A stretch of DNA of 64,000 bases from Medakamo hakoo (GCA_026636295.1 CP089459.1:496001-560000); one strand, 5' to 3'; numbered from the stretch's first letter, positions 49,823-59,843 are shown. The notes: generated from the sequence alone by a model not told the origin. Made by a program: numbers and translations.

Positions 49823-51318
49823 ATGGGGTCGGTCAACACTTCGCAGTTTTCTCTCGGCGCCCCTGCAGGGGGGCCGTCCTCACACGCTCGCACACCCGCT
49901 GCGTGCGCACGCATCCAGGCACCCGTCAAATCGCCCAAGACGAAGCCCGCGTGGGACACGAACAAGCGCGGCGGCGGCGCGGGGCCCGCCGCCCGGCGCC
50001 GCCGCCGCCGCACGCTCGCCCGCCTGGCCGTGGCCGCGGCTGTGGCCCTGCTCACGCTCGTCCTGCTGGTCCGCCACGGGCGTAGCCGTGGGCGTGGGGA
50101 TGGCGTGCCCGCCAAGGCCAGCTCGTTGGAGAGGTGCGGTCGTTGGCATTGGCGCTCGCGCGAAGGGGCGCGCGCGCGCGCGCCCGTGCGCGTCGCAGCG
50201 CAAACCTCTCCACCCTCTCTCTCACCCTCCCACCTCAAAACACAGCACCCTCCGCGGCTCCGCCCCACACACGCCACGCGACGGCGAGATGTGGGTGGAA
50301 CACTTGTCATGGGAGCCGCGCGCCTTCCTGTGAGTTTCGTTTGGGTGGGTGTCTTTGCACGCCGGGCGCGCGCGCCTCCCCTCTCTCCCCTCTCTCATCC
50401 CCGCCCATCCTCATCCCGCTCATCCTCATCGCCCATCCCCTCCCCACAGCTACCACAACTTCCTGACGCACGAGGAGATCGCCCACCTCATCGCCCTGGC
50501 CAAGCCGTACATGGCTAAATCCCGGGTTGTGGACAACGTGTCGGGCGAAGAAAAGCCGTCCAAGTGCGTTTGATGGACGAGTGTCAGTTTTTTCCTTTTT
50601 TTTTTCCATCCACGCCCAAAAATCTCACGCTCGCCTCCCCGCCCTCCCAATCGACGCAGGGTCCGCACGTCGTCCGGCATGTTCCTGGGCCGGGCCCAGG
50701 ACGCGGTCGTCGCGGCCATTGAAGACCGCATCGCCCTGCACACGGCCATCCCGGCGACGCACGGGGAAGGGATCCAGGTTTTGCATTACGCGCCCGGCGA
50801 GCTGTATGAGCCCCACTACGACAGCTTTCACGAAGGTGCGGAACACACAATGGGCGGGGACGGCGGTGTGCGCGGCAGAGTCAGAGACGACGGGAGGGGG
50901 GGGAGGGGTGGTGGGTCGGGGGTGCGGCGGTGGGCGGGCCAGCCGCGTCTCTCACACGCCGCCCTCCTCCTCCCCATCGCGCGCGCCACCAGAACACAAC
51001 CAAAAAAATGGGGGCCAGCGCATCGCCACGATGCTCATGTACCTGACGGACGTGGAAGAGGGCGGGGAGACGGTGTTTCCGTCGTCGACGGACAAGCCCA
51101 GCTCCGTTGTCAACGCGCCGCCCGGGACGGCGGGGTCGCCCTGCGCGAAAGCCGGCGTCGCCGTCGCCCCGCGCGCGGGCGACGCGCTCCTCTTCTATTC
51201 CCTGACGCCCGACGGGCGTGTGGACCCCAAATCCCTGCACGGCGGCTGCCCTGTGCTGCGCGGCGACAAGTGGAGTGCGACCAAGTGGATGCGGGTGGGC
51301 AAGTTTGACAGCGCGTAG
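49823..51318 (+). CDS. Prolyl 4-hydroxylase, type II membrane form
   Basis: Exons 49823-50133, 50246-50329, 50450-50563, 50660-50835 and 50993-51318 give 336 aa, the most intron-rich gene here; phases agree throughout. The start at 49823 is uncertain. A basic stretch (ARRRRRRTLARL) precedes one membrane anchor (AVAAAVALLTLVLLV), giving an ER/Golgi type II topology. The 2-oxoglutarate/Fe(II) domain has WEPRAFLYHNFLTHEEIAHL, VLHYAPGELYEPHYDSFHE with the HxD iron ligands (about 220-222), RIATMLMYLTDVEEGGETVF, and the distal His and 2OG-binding Lys in HGGCPVLRGDKWSATKW. Plant and algal P4Hs hydroxylate prolines of cell-wall glycoproteins. It starts 90 bp after the WEE1 stop. Confidence 0.9.
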
Positions 51319-51426
51319 AGCGGGGAACGAAAAAAAGTAGATGGGAGGGGGTGGTGTGTGTTGTGTGTTTCTGCTGCTGCTTGTGTGTTGCTCCCGACTT
51401 CCGACCGCACACACGCCCGCCCCCTT

Positions 51427-53376
51427 TCACCGCTCCTCAGCCACCACCCACAACCCGCCCGCGGGCGCGAGCGTGACGGCGGTCGCGGCCACGCGCGTGT
51501 GCAGGTGCGCGACCAGGGCCGCGGGAGCGTGCTGCCGCCCCCCGGCGTCGCCGCCGTCCACCACTAGGCGCCACCTGAACCGGCCGACCAGGCTCGCCAG
51601 CAGGGACACGCCGAACGCCGTCGCCAGTGCCGCGCCGGGACAGGCGCGCGCGCCCTCGCCAAAGGGCGCGAAACGGCGCCACCGGCGCGGGCAGCCGTCG
51701 CCGCCCCCTCCACCACCGCCGCCGCCCATCCATTCCGCGCCGTCCACCAGCCACCGCTCCGGCAAAAAAGTCGCCGGCGACCCAAAGTGCGCCGGGCACC
51801 GGTGCCAGGCGTGTGGCGAGATGACGACAGCCGACTCGGTCCCACTGGCGCGGCCGCCACCCCCGCCACTCCCGCCGCCCTCCCGCACCGCCGCGGGCGC
51901 GGGCGGGAACAGGCGCACCGCCTCGAGCAGGCACGCCCGCAGGAAGGGCAGGCGGCCCCCGCTGCCGCCGCCTGTGGCACTGGGCGCCACGTCCGCCGCG
52001 CGCAAAGGCTCGAGTGGTGTTTCGCTCCCGCCGCCCAACCAGCCGCCGGCGGCAAGCTCGGCTTCCGCGCACGCGGCGGCGGCAGGGTGCGCGGCCAGCA
52101 GCGCGACCGCCCAGCCGACCGCGTGCCCGGCCGCGTCTGTGCCCGCCAGGGTCAGGGCGGCCGCATGTGCGTCCAGGGCGGGGCGGGGCAGGGGCCCACC
52201 CCCGGGAGCGCCCCGACGGGCGAGCTCGACGACGGCCGGGGCGGGCGGCGCGCGGTCAGGCGGTGAAGGCCCGGCCCCGCCGGTGTCGGGCGGGGGCGGG
52301 GTGCGGCCTCCCTCCCCTGCCGCCGCCAGGCTGGCGTCCACCAGGGCCCGAACACACGCGTGGAAGGTCGCCAGGGCGGCGTCGCCCTCAGGACGGGTGG
52401 GAGGCGGCGGCGGCGGCGGCGGCGTCGCCGCGGGCGGGCCGGCCCAGCCGCGGACGGTGCCCCACCACCCGGCAGGGGGCGGGGGCGGCGGCGCCGCCGC
52501 CACCCAGCGCGCATCCACTTCCGCCAGGCCGGCAGCCAGGGAAGACAGCAGGGCGTCCGCGCGCGCCCGGCCGGGCGCGCCGGGCGGGGCGGTCGCCCGG
52601 GCGTCGACGCCGTAGATGAGGCCGGCCGCCGCGTCCAGCGCGGCCCGCGTGCACAGCTCGTCCACGTCCGTCGCGCCGTCCGCGCCCGGCGTCACCAGGG
52701 CCGCCGCCCGCTGGCACGCGCGCGCCACCGCCTCCCACCGGGTGGTCACGCCCACGGGGCCCAGGCACGGCGCGGCGGCCCGGCGGGCGGCCCGCCAGGC
52801 GGCGTCGGGCGAGCGCGCCGTGAGGATGGTGGTGCTGGACGGGCCGCCGCCGCCCGCCGCGCCGCACCCGACCAGCGCCTCCAGCGTCGCGTACGTCGGC
52901 GCGTGCTTGGGGATGGAGTCGTCGCGGAGTAAGGCGGCAGCGGCGGCGGCGGTGGCGGCGGCGACGGCGGGGGTGGCGGACGCGGCCGGGATGGAGGGCG
53001 GGGGGCGGGGGGCGGGGCGGCGGGAGAGCAGGCGCGCCCACCACCGCTGCTGCGCCGCCTTGCCGCCGCCCGTCGTCCGGCCCAGGTCCACGAGCAACGG
53101 CGCCTCCCCACGGCGTGGAAAGGAACACACGGCTGACAAGCTTTTGCCGCTTCCGATGGCGGCTGCTTCCCGGGCGGCCGCGGCGGCGGCGGCCAGGGCC
53201 AAGTGCCACTCCTCGCGCGGGGGGCGGTCGTCGTCGTCGCCGTCCCCGCCCATCTCCAAGCTTTCGCACGCCGCGGCGACGCGCGCGCCCGCCCACCCCC
53301 ACACAATGCTCACGAGAGCAAGGGCAGTCGTTGATAGGCTAAGAGAACGCAACAGGAGGGCGTTCAGCGCCTGCAT
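51427..53376 (-). CDS. Cytochrome P450 with unusual I-helix
   Basis: Single exon, 649 aa, start MQALNALLLRSLSLSTTALA, an N-terminal membrane anchor. P450 landmarks: I-helix LAGTDAAGHAVGW (about residue 414), K-helix ExxR in LLEAVRLFPPAP (about 486), FLPERWLVDG, and heme loop FAPFGEGARACPGAALA with the thiolate Cys (about 578). The conserved I-helix Thr of the AGxDT motif is Ala. Pro/Gly-rich inserts (residues about 290-390 and 520-560) make it longer than the usual 500 aa. I cannot assign a CYP family or substrate. It converges on P4H and diverges from the gamma-CA-like gene. Confidence 0.87.
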   Translation of the reverse strand: MQALNALLLRSLSLSTTALALVSIVWGWAGARVAAACESLEMGGDGDDDDRPPREEWHLALAAAAAAAREAAAIGSGKSLSAVCSFPRRGEAPLLVDLGRTTGGGKAAQQRWWARLLSRRPAPRPPPSIPAASATPAVAAATAAAAAALLRDDSIPKHAPTYATLEALVGCGAAGGGGPSSTTILTARSPDAAWRAARRAAAPCLGPVGVTTRWEAVARACQRAAALVTPGADGATDVDELCTRAALDAAAGLIYGVDARATAPPGAPGRARADALLSSLAAGLAEVDARWVAAAPPPPPPAGWWGTVRGWAGPPAATPPPPPPPPTRPEGDAALATFHACVRALVDASLAAAGEGGRTPPPPDTGGAGPSPPDRAPPAPAVVELARRGAPGGGPLPRPALDAHAAALTLAGTDAAGHAVGWAVALLAAHPAAAACAEAELAAGGWLGGGSETPLEPLRAADVAPSATGGGSGGRLPFLRACLLEAVRLFPPAPAAVREGGGSGGGGGRASGTESAVVISPHAWHRCPAHFGSPATFLPERWLVDGAEWMGGGGGGGGGDGCPRRWRRFAPFGEGARACPGAALATAFGVSLLASLVGRFRWRLVVDGGDAGGRQHAPAALVAHLHTRVAATAVTLAPAGGLWVVAEER

Positions 53377-53678
53377 GGCGCCGGGGCGCCGGGCGGCGAG
53401 CCGGTAACAGCGCTCTCGAGAGCTGTCGCCACAAGCCGAAAAAAGGAGCAGAGTGTGTGAAAGGGTCGAGTGAGTGCCGGCCGCTCTCACTCCGCCTTTT
53501 TTTTTCTCTCCCTGGCACTCCATTTCACACGCCCGCCTGACCCTACGGCGTGACAGCTTGGCCCCCTCCGCACAGCGCCCGCCCGTCAGAACGCCCGTTC
53601 ACTCCGGGGAAAAGGCTCCCGAAAAAAGGCCCGGCCTTGGCTTTGCTGCCGAGCGTTCGCACCACCAAAAAAACCAAA
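53377..53678. promoter_or_regulatory. Bidirectional promoter, P450 / gamma-CA-like
   Basis: 302 bp between divergent starts. It shows a T9 tract at about 53498-53506, an A6 at about 53621-53626 and an A7 at about 53667-53673 immediately before the gamma-CA-like ATG. No named element recognised. Confidence 0.45.
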
Positions 53679-54611
53679 ATGTCCGCCCTCTTCGCCCGCC
53701 TGGGCTTTGCCTTGCGGGAGACGGGCCAGGCCCTGGACCGGCTGGGCTGCCGCCTGCAGGGCAAAGCGCCGTTTGAGGAAGTCTGTGAGTTTGTGGGTCG
53801 TGGGACGGACGAAAGAGAATTTCGCACCGCCGTCGCGAGATCGACGTGTTTTTTTTTGTCACGCAGCCGTCGCCCTGGGCCGTGAGTAGACGCACGCACT
53901 GCCCGCCCTTTCTTTGGTGGAGAGGCTGTCCATCCTCGGCTTGCGTCTGCCACCAGCGGCGGAAGGAATCTCGCGCGCCCTACCTTCCCGTCGTCTCACC
54001 CTCTCCCCAACCACCCGCCCACCTCCTCTCAACCCTCGCCTGCAGTCTGGCGCCACCGCACGTTCCAGCCCGTCGGCACGTCCGCGCCGTCGGCCGCGGA
54101 CGCGGCCTTTGTGGCGCCCTCCGCCACGCTCGTCGGCGACGTGCGCGTGGCCGCGGGCGCGTCCATCTGGCCGGGCGCCGTCCTGCGCGGCGACGGCGGG
54201 CGGGTGGCGGTCGGCGAGGCGGCCAACGTCCAGGACGGCGCCCTCGTCCGCACGGCGGCCGCCGCGCCTGGCGAGGCTGCCGCGTCCACGGTCATCGGGG
54301 CCCGGGCGACGGTCGGCCACGGCGCGGCGCTGGGCCCGGGCGTGCGGGTGGGCGAAGGCGCGCTCGTCGGCATGGGCGCGACGCTGGGCGCCAAGGCGGT
54401 CGTGGAGCCGGGCGCCATGGTCGCGGCCGGCGCGGTCGTCGCCCCGGGCACCACCATCCCCGCCGGCCAGCTGTGGGGCGGCGTGCCGGCGGCCTTCATG
54501 CGCGAGCTCAAGCCGGCTGAAGCGGCGTTCATGCCCGAGTCCGCGGCGCGCTATGAAGAGCTGGGGCGGGCGTACAGCGCGGCGGGCGCGTCGGCGCCCG
54601 CCCGGGGGTGA
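53679..54611 (+). CDS. Gamma-carbonic-anhydrase-like protein (complex I)
   Basis: Exons 53679-53784, 53867-53881 (a 15-nt microexon, CCGTCGCCCTGGGCC) and 54046-54611 give 228 aa. The start MSALFARLGFALRETGQALD matches the plant gamma-CA N-terminus. Left-handed beta-helix hexapeptides follow (VAPSATLVGDVRVAAGASIW, AVLRGDGGRVAVGEAANVQD, VIGARATVGHGAALGPGVRV, GALVGMGATLGAKAVVEPGA), then GQLWGGVPAAFMRELKPAE. Of the three zinc-ligand histidines of active gamma-CAs, only one (VGH) remains; the VHV and IHG positions are changed. Such CAL-type subunits sit in the matrix arm domain of mitochondrial complex I in plants and algae. Confidence 0.85.
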
Positions 54612-54629
54612 GGAGGAGGAGGAGGAGTG

Positions 54630-54634
54630 TGTAA
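54630..54634 (+). terminator. TGTAA, putative poly(A) signal of gamma-CA-like gene
   Basis: TGTAA lies 19 nt after the stop, preceded by a GAG repeat. Green-algal type signal, use inferred. Confidence 0.5.
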
Positions 54635-54726
54635 GGAGACGGTGCTGCGCTAGGCGGCTTGTGTGTGACATTTTGTTCGTTGGGGCCGGACGGGGCGGAC
54701 AACAGAAATGGATGGAGACGAGGTTT

Positions 54727-54772
54727 GCGCGCGGCGCGCGCGCGCGCCGCGCGCCTCTGAGCGCGCTCAGAG
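54727..54772. repeat. Two adjacent perfect palindromes upstream of DDRGK1
   Basis: A 28-bp GC-only perfect inverted repeat (54727-54754) is directly followed by an 18-bp perfect palindrome CTCTGAGCGCGCTCAGAG (54755-54772). They end 26 bp before the DDRGK1 ATG, so they lie in its promoter or 5' UTR. Confidence 0.9.
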
Positions 54773-54798
54773 CGCATTTGTTTTCGCCGCCCAAAAAA

Positions 54799-55608
54799 AT
54801 GGAGGCCGGCCTCCTCCTGCTGGTGGCCTTCCTGGCTGTGGTGGCGCTGGGTGGATGCTTTGTCGTCTTGATGTTGAAAGCGGAGGCCGGCGGCGACCCA
54901 GCCGCCCGGGAGCAGGCGGCGGCCGAACGACCACCCCTACCCCCCCAGCCCCGCCGCCGCCGCCCGGCCGCCGACCGCCTGGGCGACGGCCTCCGCCGCC
55001 GCATGGCAGCCGCTGGGGCTCAGTCCTCCTCCGAGGATGACGCAGACGAGGACGGCGGCCGTGCCCGCCCTCCACCGCCACCGCAGCCGCTGAGCCGGCG
55101 GGCCGCGTACGAGGCCAAGCGCGCGGCGCGCGACGCCGAGCGAGAAGCAGCGGAAGCGGCACAAGCCGCGGAGCTGGCACGGGTGGCAGCTGAGCGCGAC
55201 GCACTGGACACAGCGTGGATGGCGGCCGTGTCGGTGGAGGGCGCGGGCGAAGGCGCGGGCGAGCCGGCCGCCGACGCGGACGCGGCCGCCCGCCGCGACG
55301 CGGCCGTGGTCGCCTTTGCATCCGCCCGCAAGGTCGTGCCCCTGGCCGACCTCGCCGCCGCCTTCGACATGTCTGTGGCGGACGCCGTGGACCTGACCCG
55401 CCGCCTCGACGCGTCGGGCGCGCTCACCGGCTTCTTCGACGACGTCCGCGCCGCGTATGTGTATGTCAGTCCGTCCGAGCTCCGCGCCGTCGCGGACGCG
55501 GTGCGGGCGGCGGGCCGGGTGACGGTGGCCGACTTGGCCGCCCGGTCGGGGGAGTGGGTCGACCTAGAGGGGCGGGAGGAGGAGGAGGGGCGGGTAGAGG
55601 GCCTGTAG
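54799..55608 (+). CDS. DDRGK1: DDRGK domain protein (UFBP1), UFMylation factor
   Basis: Single exon, 269 aa, preceded by an A7 tract at the ATG. An N-terminal membrane anchor (LLLLVAFLAVVALGGCFVVL) is followed by a basic/acidic linker and a charged helix (AYEAKRAARDAEREAAEAAQ). The C-terminal winged-helix region matches UFBP1: FASARKVVPLADLAAAFDMS, RLDASGALTGFFDD, then VSPSELRAVADAVRAAGRVT and ADLAARSGEWVDLE. The namesake DDRGK tetrad region reads DDVRAAY. UFBP1 anchors the UFL1 ligase at the ER, so it implies UFM1 modification in this alga. Confidence 0.88.
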   Translation: MEAGLLLLVAFLAVVALGGCFVVLMLKAEAGGDPAAREQAAAERPPLPPQPRRRRPAADRLGDGLRRRMAAAGAQSSSEDDADEDGGRARPPPPPQPLSRRAAYEAKRAARDAEREAAEAAQAAELARVAAERDALDTAWMAAVSVEGAGEGAGEPAADADAAARRDAAVVAFASARKVVPLADLAAAFDMSVADAVDLTRRLDASGALTGFFDDVRAAYVYVSPSELRAVADAVRAAGRVTVADLAARSGEWVDLEGREEEEGRVEGL

Positions 55609-55650
55609 CACTGACACACTGTTTCTACTGTTTTTTTCACAAACACACCA

Positions 55651-57099
55651 TCACACGCACGCCCCCGCCGTGCAGGCGTCCGCCCCGATCTCGGCCAGGG
55701 CCGCGTCCTCCCTGGCCTGCTCCGCTTTCGCGGCTTCAATCGCTTCCTCCCGTGCCAGCCGAGCGAGCGCACGCGCAGACAGCGCGGGGATGGGCGTCGT
55801 CCGCCCACTCGCCCGGATGCGGGCCACGACCTCGCCGGCGATCCCCTCCAGCGCGGCCCCGTCCAGGCCCCCCGCGCCCAGGGCGTCCCTCAAATCCGTA
55901 AACTCGGACAGCCAGGGGCCCATGAGCCGGTGGGCGTGGGCACGGACCATGCGGGGTGGCGTCGGGCCGTGCGCGTCGGCCAGCGCCGCGTACTCCAGGG
56001 CCAACAACGCCCCCGCCGCCGGGTCGGCCGCGTCCGCGGGCGACCGGGCGGCCGAAAACAGGGCCGGGTTTTCCAGCAGCGGAATGGCCGACAGCACGCC
56101 GTCCGCTCCGGTGGCTTCCATGCACGCGTCCGCGTCTGCGCGGGTCAACACCCCGCCGTTGGCCAGCACAGGCACGCGCAGGGCGGCCTTGACGGCGGCG
56201 ATTTGGGCCCAGTCGGCCGCGTGCGCCGACGCTTCCTTTTGGTCGCGCGTCCGGCCGTGGACGGCGACGAGGGAGGCGCCCGCGGCTTCCAGGGCTTTGG
56301 CGAACGCAACGGTGCGCTCCACGTCCGGGAACACGCGCATTTTGGCGGTGACGGGCACGCCGGGCGGCAGGCCCCGGGCGAGCGCGGCGATGATGGACGT
56401 GACCGTCCCCGGGTGGTCCATCAGGAATGCGCCGTACCGCCCCTTGCGCGCGATGCGTTGGGGGCAGCCCAAGTTCAGGTCGACGGCATCGACGGCGTGG
56501 GCGACCCGGCGGGCGGCCGCCAGCACGGTCGCCGGGTCGTGCCCACAAAACTGGGCAAAGAGCGGGCGGTCGCCGTCCGTCGTCGTAAAGTGTTCTTCCC
56601 TGTACGCCGGCGCCTCGTCAAACAGGCGGGCGTGCAGCATGGGCGTGTAGGCGGCCGTCGCGCCGTGACGCCGGCACAGCATGCGGAAGGCGAGCTCGGA
56701 CTGGAGAGAGTGCGGATGGAGGATGGATGGATCGGAGGCGTGTGAGTGGCTAGCGCGCCCAGGTCGGTCGGGAAGCGCAAGAAGGGCAGCGCCGCCGAAT
56801 CTCCCCCCCCTTCCGCCCTCTCCCCACCGCACCTGGTCCACCATGGGCGCGACGTGGTAACGCGGCGCGCCCAGGCCCTCCCACCACGCCCAGGAAGCGG
56901 ACACGTGGGCGTCGAACTCGTCCGCAGAGAGCAGCCGCGTGTCCGGCACGGGGCGCGGCGGCGGCGCACGCGCGGCGGCAGCTGCCGCCACGCCGCTGCC
57001 AGCGGGGCGGGACGCCATTCGCCGACACGGTCCGGCGGCGACGGAGGGGGACGGGCGGCACCGGCTGGACAGGTGGTGGATGCGCGAGGCGGCGCGCAT
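55651..57099 (-). CDS. DUS1: tRNA-dihydrouridine synthase, Dus1 type
   Basis: Exons 57099-56833 and 56700-55651 (donor GTGCGG, phase 0) give 438 aa. The start at 57099 (MRAASRIHHLSSRCRPS) is preferred; a Met at 57012 is an alternative, and the upstream segment suggests organelle targeting of one isoform. The FMN TIM barrel shows YHVAPMVDQ|SELAFRMLCRRHGA, PLFAQFCGHDPATVLAAA, DAVDLNLGCPQRIARKGRYG with the catalytic Cys, TAKMRVFPD, VAVHGRTRDQK, VPVLANGGVLTRADADACME and TGADGVLSAIPLLENPALF. It reduces uridine 16/17 in the D loop of tRNA. The stop lies 42 bp from the convergent DDRGK1 stop; its start is 87 bp after the fibrillin stop. Confidence 0.92.
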   Translation of the reverse strand: MRAASRIHHLSSRCRPSPSVAAGPCRRMASRPAGSGVAAAAAARAPPPRPVPDTRLLSADEFDAHVSASWAWWEGLGAPRYHVAPMVDQVRWGEGGRGGRFGGAALLALPDRPGRASHSHASDPSILHPHSLQSELAFRMLCRRHGATAAYTPMLHARLFDEAPAYREEHFTTTDGDRPLFAQFCGHDPATVLAAARRVAHAVDAVDLNLGCPQRIARKGRYGAFLMDHPGTVTSIIAALARGLPPGVPVTAKMRVFPDVERTVAFAKALEAAGASLVAVHGRTRDQKEASAHAADWAQIAAVKAALRVPVLANGGVLTRADADACMEATGADGVLSAIPLLENPALFSAARSPADAADPAAGALLALEYAALADAHGPTPPRMVRAHAHRLMGPWLSEFTDLRDALGAGGLDGAALEGIAGEVVARIRASGRTTPIPALSARALARLAREEAIEAAKAEQAREDAALAEIGADACTAGACV

Positions 57100-57186
57100 G
57101 TAGGGCGCAGGGGCGCGGGGGAGAGGAAACAGAATTCTGTGACGGGCGGCTCCCTTTGCAAAAGCCACAAAACCTCCACCCCCACT

Positions 57187-58434
57187 TCACTCGTCGTCCA
57201 TCATCGCCTCAAACTCGACCTGGCGCGTCGCGTCGCTGGGCGGGTCACGCGTCATCACAAAGACCGAGCCGCCATCCCCACGCGCGATTCTGAGCGTGTC
57301 GTCCAAGAACGTCGTCAGCAGCCACGTCTCGGACGGCAGCGGCAGCGGGCCGACGGCCGTGGGGATGGAGAAGTCGAGCGGCGGCAGGCCCGCGGCCGCG
57401 GACGCCAGGGCCGAGACAGCGGAGGCAGCGGCGTCAGCGGCGGGCGCGAGCGCGGCTTTCAGGGGCGACAGGTCCAGGTCAGTGCCGAGGACGGACAGGC
57501 GGGAGGGCAGGTCGAGGCCCGAGGACAGGCCGGGCGAGAGCGGCGCGACGCGGCCGCGCTCAAAGCGAAGGGCCAGGCGCTTGGGCGAGCGCACCTCGAC
57601 GGCGGCCGACGCTTCCAGCGTGGTGGACGCCAGCGGGCCCGTCAGCGGGACGGCGTTGGTGGCCGTGCCGGACGCGATGGTCTGCGTGATGGGCCCGACC
57701 GCGCACCCCGGCAACCGCCCGAGCGCCAGCAGGGGCGTCAGCTCGGAGTTGGCCGTGTACGCCAGCGTCCACACGCCGTCCAGGGACGTGGACGCGGAGG
57801 CTTCGTCCAGGCGCGGGCACCGGGCTTCCAGCTGGGTGATGAGCTCGTTGATTTCGGCGCGGACCTATTTTTGTGTTTGTGATGGGATGGAGAGGGGTGG
57901 AAGGGGAGGTTGGTGTGGCGGTGCCACAAGGCTTTCGCCGTGCCGCCGCCGATCCGCGGCTTGGTTGCTCTTCAACCCGCTGTGCACGGGTAGCCTAGAC
58001 GCTGCTCTATCTGGCCGGCCCGGTTAACGGGCCGCGAGGTGCTGTTTCCTGGGGAACAAGGCGGTCGCCTGCAGCGCCCTTGCGCATGCGCTGTTTGTTT
58101 GTGCGACCAAGCCCTTCTCCAAACACACACACACCTCACTGCTCGCACTCAGCCCGCGGTCCGTGCCGTACAGCGAGTCCAGCAGCATGAGCCTGAGCTC
58201 GTCGACGGGGGGTTCGTCGTCCAGGAGGGCGGCCGCAGCAGCCGCCGCCGACTCGGTGAGCGCTTGCGCGGCGCCGCGCAGCGACGGGGCCGCGGGGGGT
58301 TGCTGCTGCTGAGAGGCAGGGCGAGCAGACGCACGGGCCTTGGACGGCGGCTGGGCCAGGGCGACCGTCACGGCCGACCGGCGCGACGGGCGGCCTGCGC
58401 CCACGGGCCGGCTGAACTGGAGGGAGGCCTGCAT
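57187..58434 (-). CDS. Plastid lipid-associated protein (fibrillin/PAP)
   Basis: Exons 58434-58135 and 57864-57187 (donor GTGTGT, acceptor AAAATAG, phase 0) give 325 aa. A transit peptide is evident (MQASLQFSRPVGAGRPSRRS). The PAP/fibrillin domain begins around LRLMLLDSLYGTDRGLSASS and continues RAEINELITQLEARCP, SLDGVWTLAYTANSELTPLL and a long beta-rich stretch to TWLLTTFLDDTLRIARGDGG and FVMTRD, the typical C-terminal lipocalin-like strand. Fibrillins bind lipids in plastoglobules or thylakoids. The exact member cannot be assigned. Divergent from BCCP by 129 bp. Confidence 0.88.
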
Positions 58435-58563
58435 GTTTTTTGCTGTGTGCACCCCTCGTCGCGTCGGGGCAGAGAGAAAACGCGTTTGCGGCCGCTCGCG
58501 GGCGGCGGCGCAGACTCTCCTTCGGCTCCGGACGGAACATAAACTCAAAAGCAACACAAGTCA
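58435..58563. promoter_or_regulatory. Bidirectional promoter, fibrillin / BCCP
   Basis: 129 bp between divergent starts of two plastid-targeted, lipid-related proteins. It contains CATAAACTCAAAAGC near the BCCP ATG, the most AT-rich part. Shared control is plausible but inferred. Confidence 0.55.
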
Positions 58564-59843
58564 ATGCTGGCCTCCTCCCTGTCCCGCGCCGCCGTCCGCC
58601 CGGCCGCGCCGGTGGCCCGGCCCCAGGTGCGTGGGGAACGGGGGTTGTGGGTGTGGGCGTGGCGTCGCATTGGGCGGGGCGAGAGAGGGGTTGAGGGCGG
58701 CGCTTCGCCGCAGGCCACTCGCCGACCGCGAGTGTTGCTGAGTCTGTGCGCCTTCGCGGGGCGGAGGCGCACGCCCTGGATGGCGCCTGTCCTTCGCCCG
58801 CGGATTGCGTGTGTGCCAATGCGGCACTCCGAGACCAACGGACAGTGGAGGAGCGGCCTGCACCGGGCCGGGCGGAGGGCGTCACTGTCGGCTTGTGGTT
58901 TGCGGTCGCCCGCGCGCCGCACCCCGTTTTGGCTTGCCGCCTCGCCTCGGTCAGCGATCACGCCCCCTCATCCGAGCCCGCGCCGCGCAGTCGCATGCAC
59001 ACGGCGTGCCTAAGAAGGCGGCGTGGGTGGCGCGACGGATGGGGTCCTGCCCGCGACAGGGCGGCCTCCCGACCAGATCGGCGCTGCACTGCGCCTCTCT
59101 CACCCTCCTCAACCCCCACACCTCCACCACCACCACCACCACCCAAAAAAACAGCGCCGGTCCGTCGCCCGCGCCGGCACCAAGGTCGACGAGGTCGCCA
59201 CCGCCAACGCCCTGGACTTTGACGAGCTGACGGACGTCATCCGGTGAGTTGGCGGCGGTGGGCGGTGTCCGGCCTGGAGGGCGGCGCCACTCCATTCTCT
59301 CCCCGCGCCGACCAACCGCGTCTCATTTTTTTTTCCATCCGTCAACAAAAACACAGCATGGTCAACGAGACCGACATCGTGGAATTCGAGCTCAAGTCCA
59401 AGCGCTTCTCCCTGGCCGTCCGCAAGAAGGAGGCCCTGGAAGCCGCCGCCGCCGCCGCCGCGCCCGCGCCGCAGGTTGTGTACGCGGCGCCGCCCGCCGC
59501 CGCCGCGCCCGTCGCCGCCGCGCCGGCCGCGCCCGCCGCGCCCGCGCCCGCCGCCGCCGCCGCGCCGGCCGCCGCCGCCGCGCCGGCCGCGCCCGCCGCC
59601 GTCGACGGCGTGGAGCAGGTCTCGCCCATGGCGGGCACCTTCTACCGGTCGCCCGCGCCGGGCGAGCCGGCCTTCTTCAACCCGGGCGACAAGGTCCAGA
59701 AGGGCCAGGTCATTTGCATCATCGAAGCCATGAAGCTGATGAACGAGATCGAGGCGGAGACGTCCGGCACGCTCGTCGCGTTCAACGTGGACAACGCGTC
59801 GCCCGTGACGCCGGGGCAGACGCTGGCGGTCATCAAGCCCTGA
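58564..59843 (+). CDS. BCCP: Biotin carboxyl carrier protein of plastid acetyl-CoA carboxylase
   Basis: Exons 58564-58626, 59155-59243 and 59357-59843 (donors GTGCGT and GTGAGT) give 212 aa. The transit peptide is MLASSLSRAAVRPAAPVARP onward. After VDEVATANALDFDELTDVIR|MVNETDIVEFELKSKRFSLA comes an Ala/Pro linker of about 60 residues, then the biotinyl domain: VSPMAGTFYRSPAPGEPAFF, GDKVQKGQVICIIEAMKLMN, with the biotinylated Lys in EAMKLM at about residue 176, and SPVTPGQTLAVIKP at the end. It carries CO2-biotin in heteromeric ACCase for fatty-acid synthesis. Intron 1 is long (528 bp) and I see no feature in it. Confidence 0.95.
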
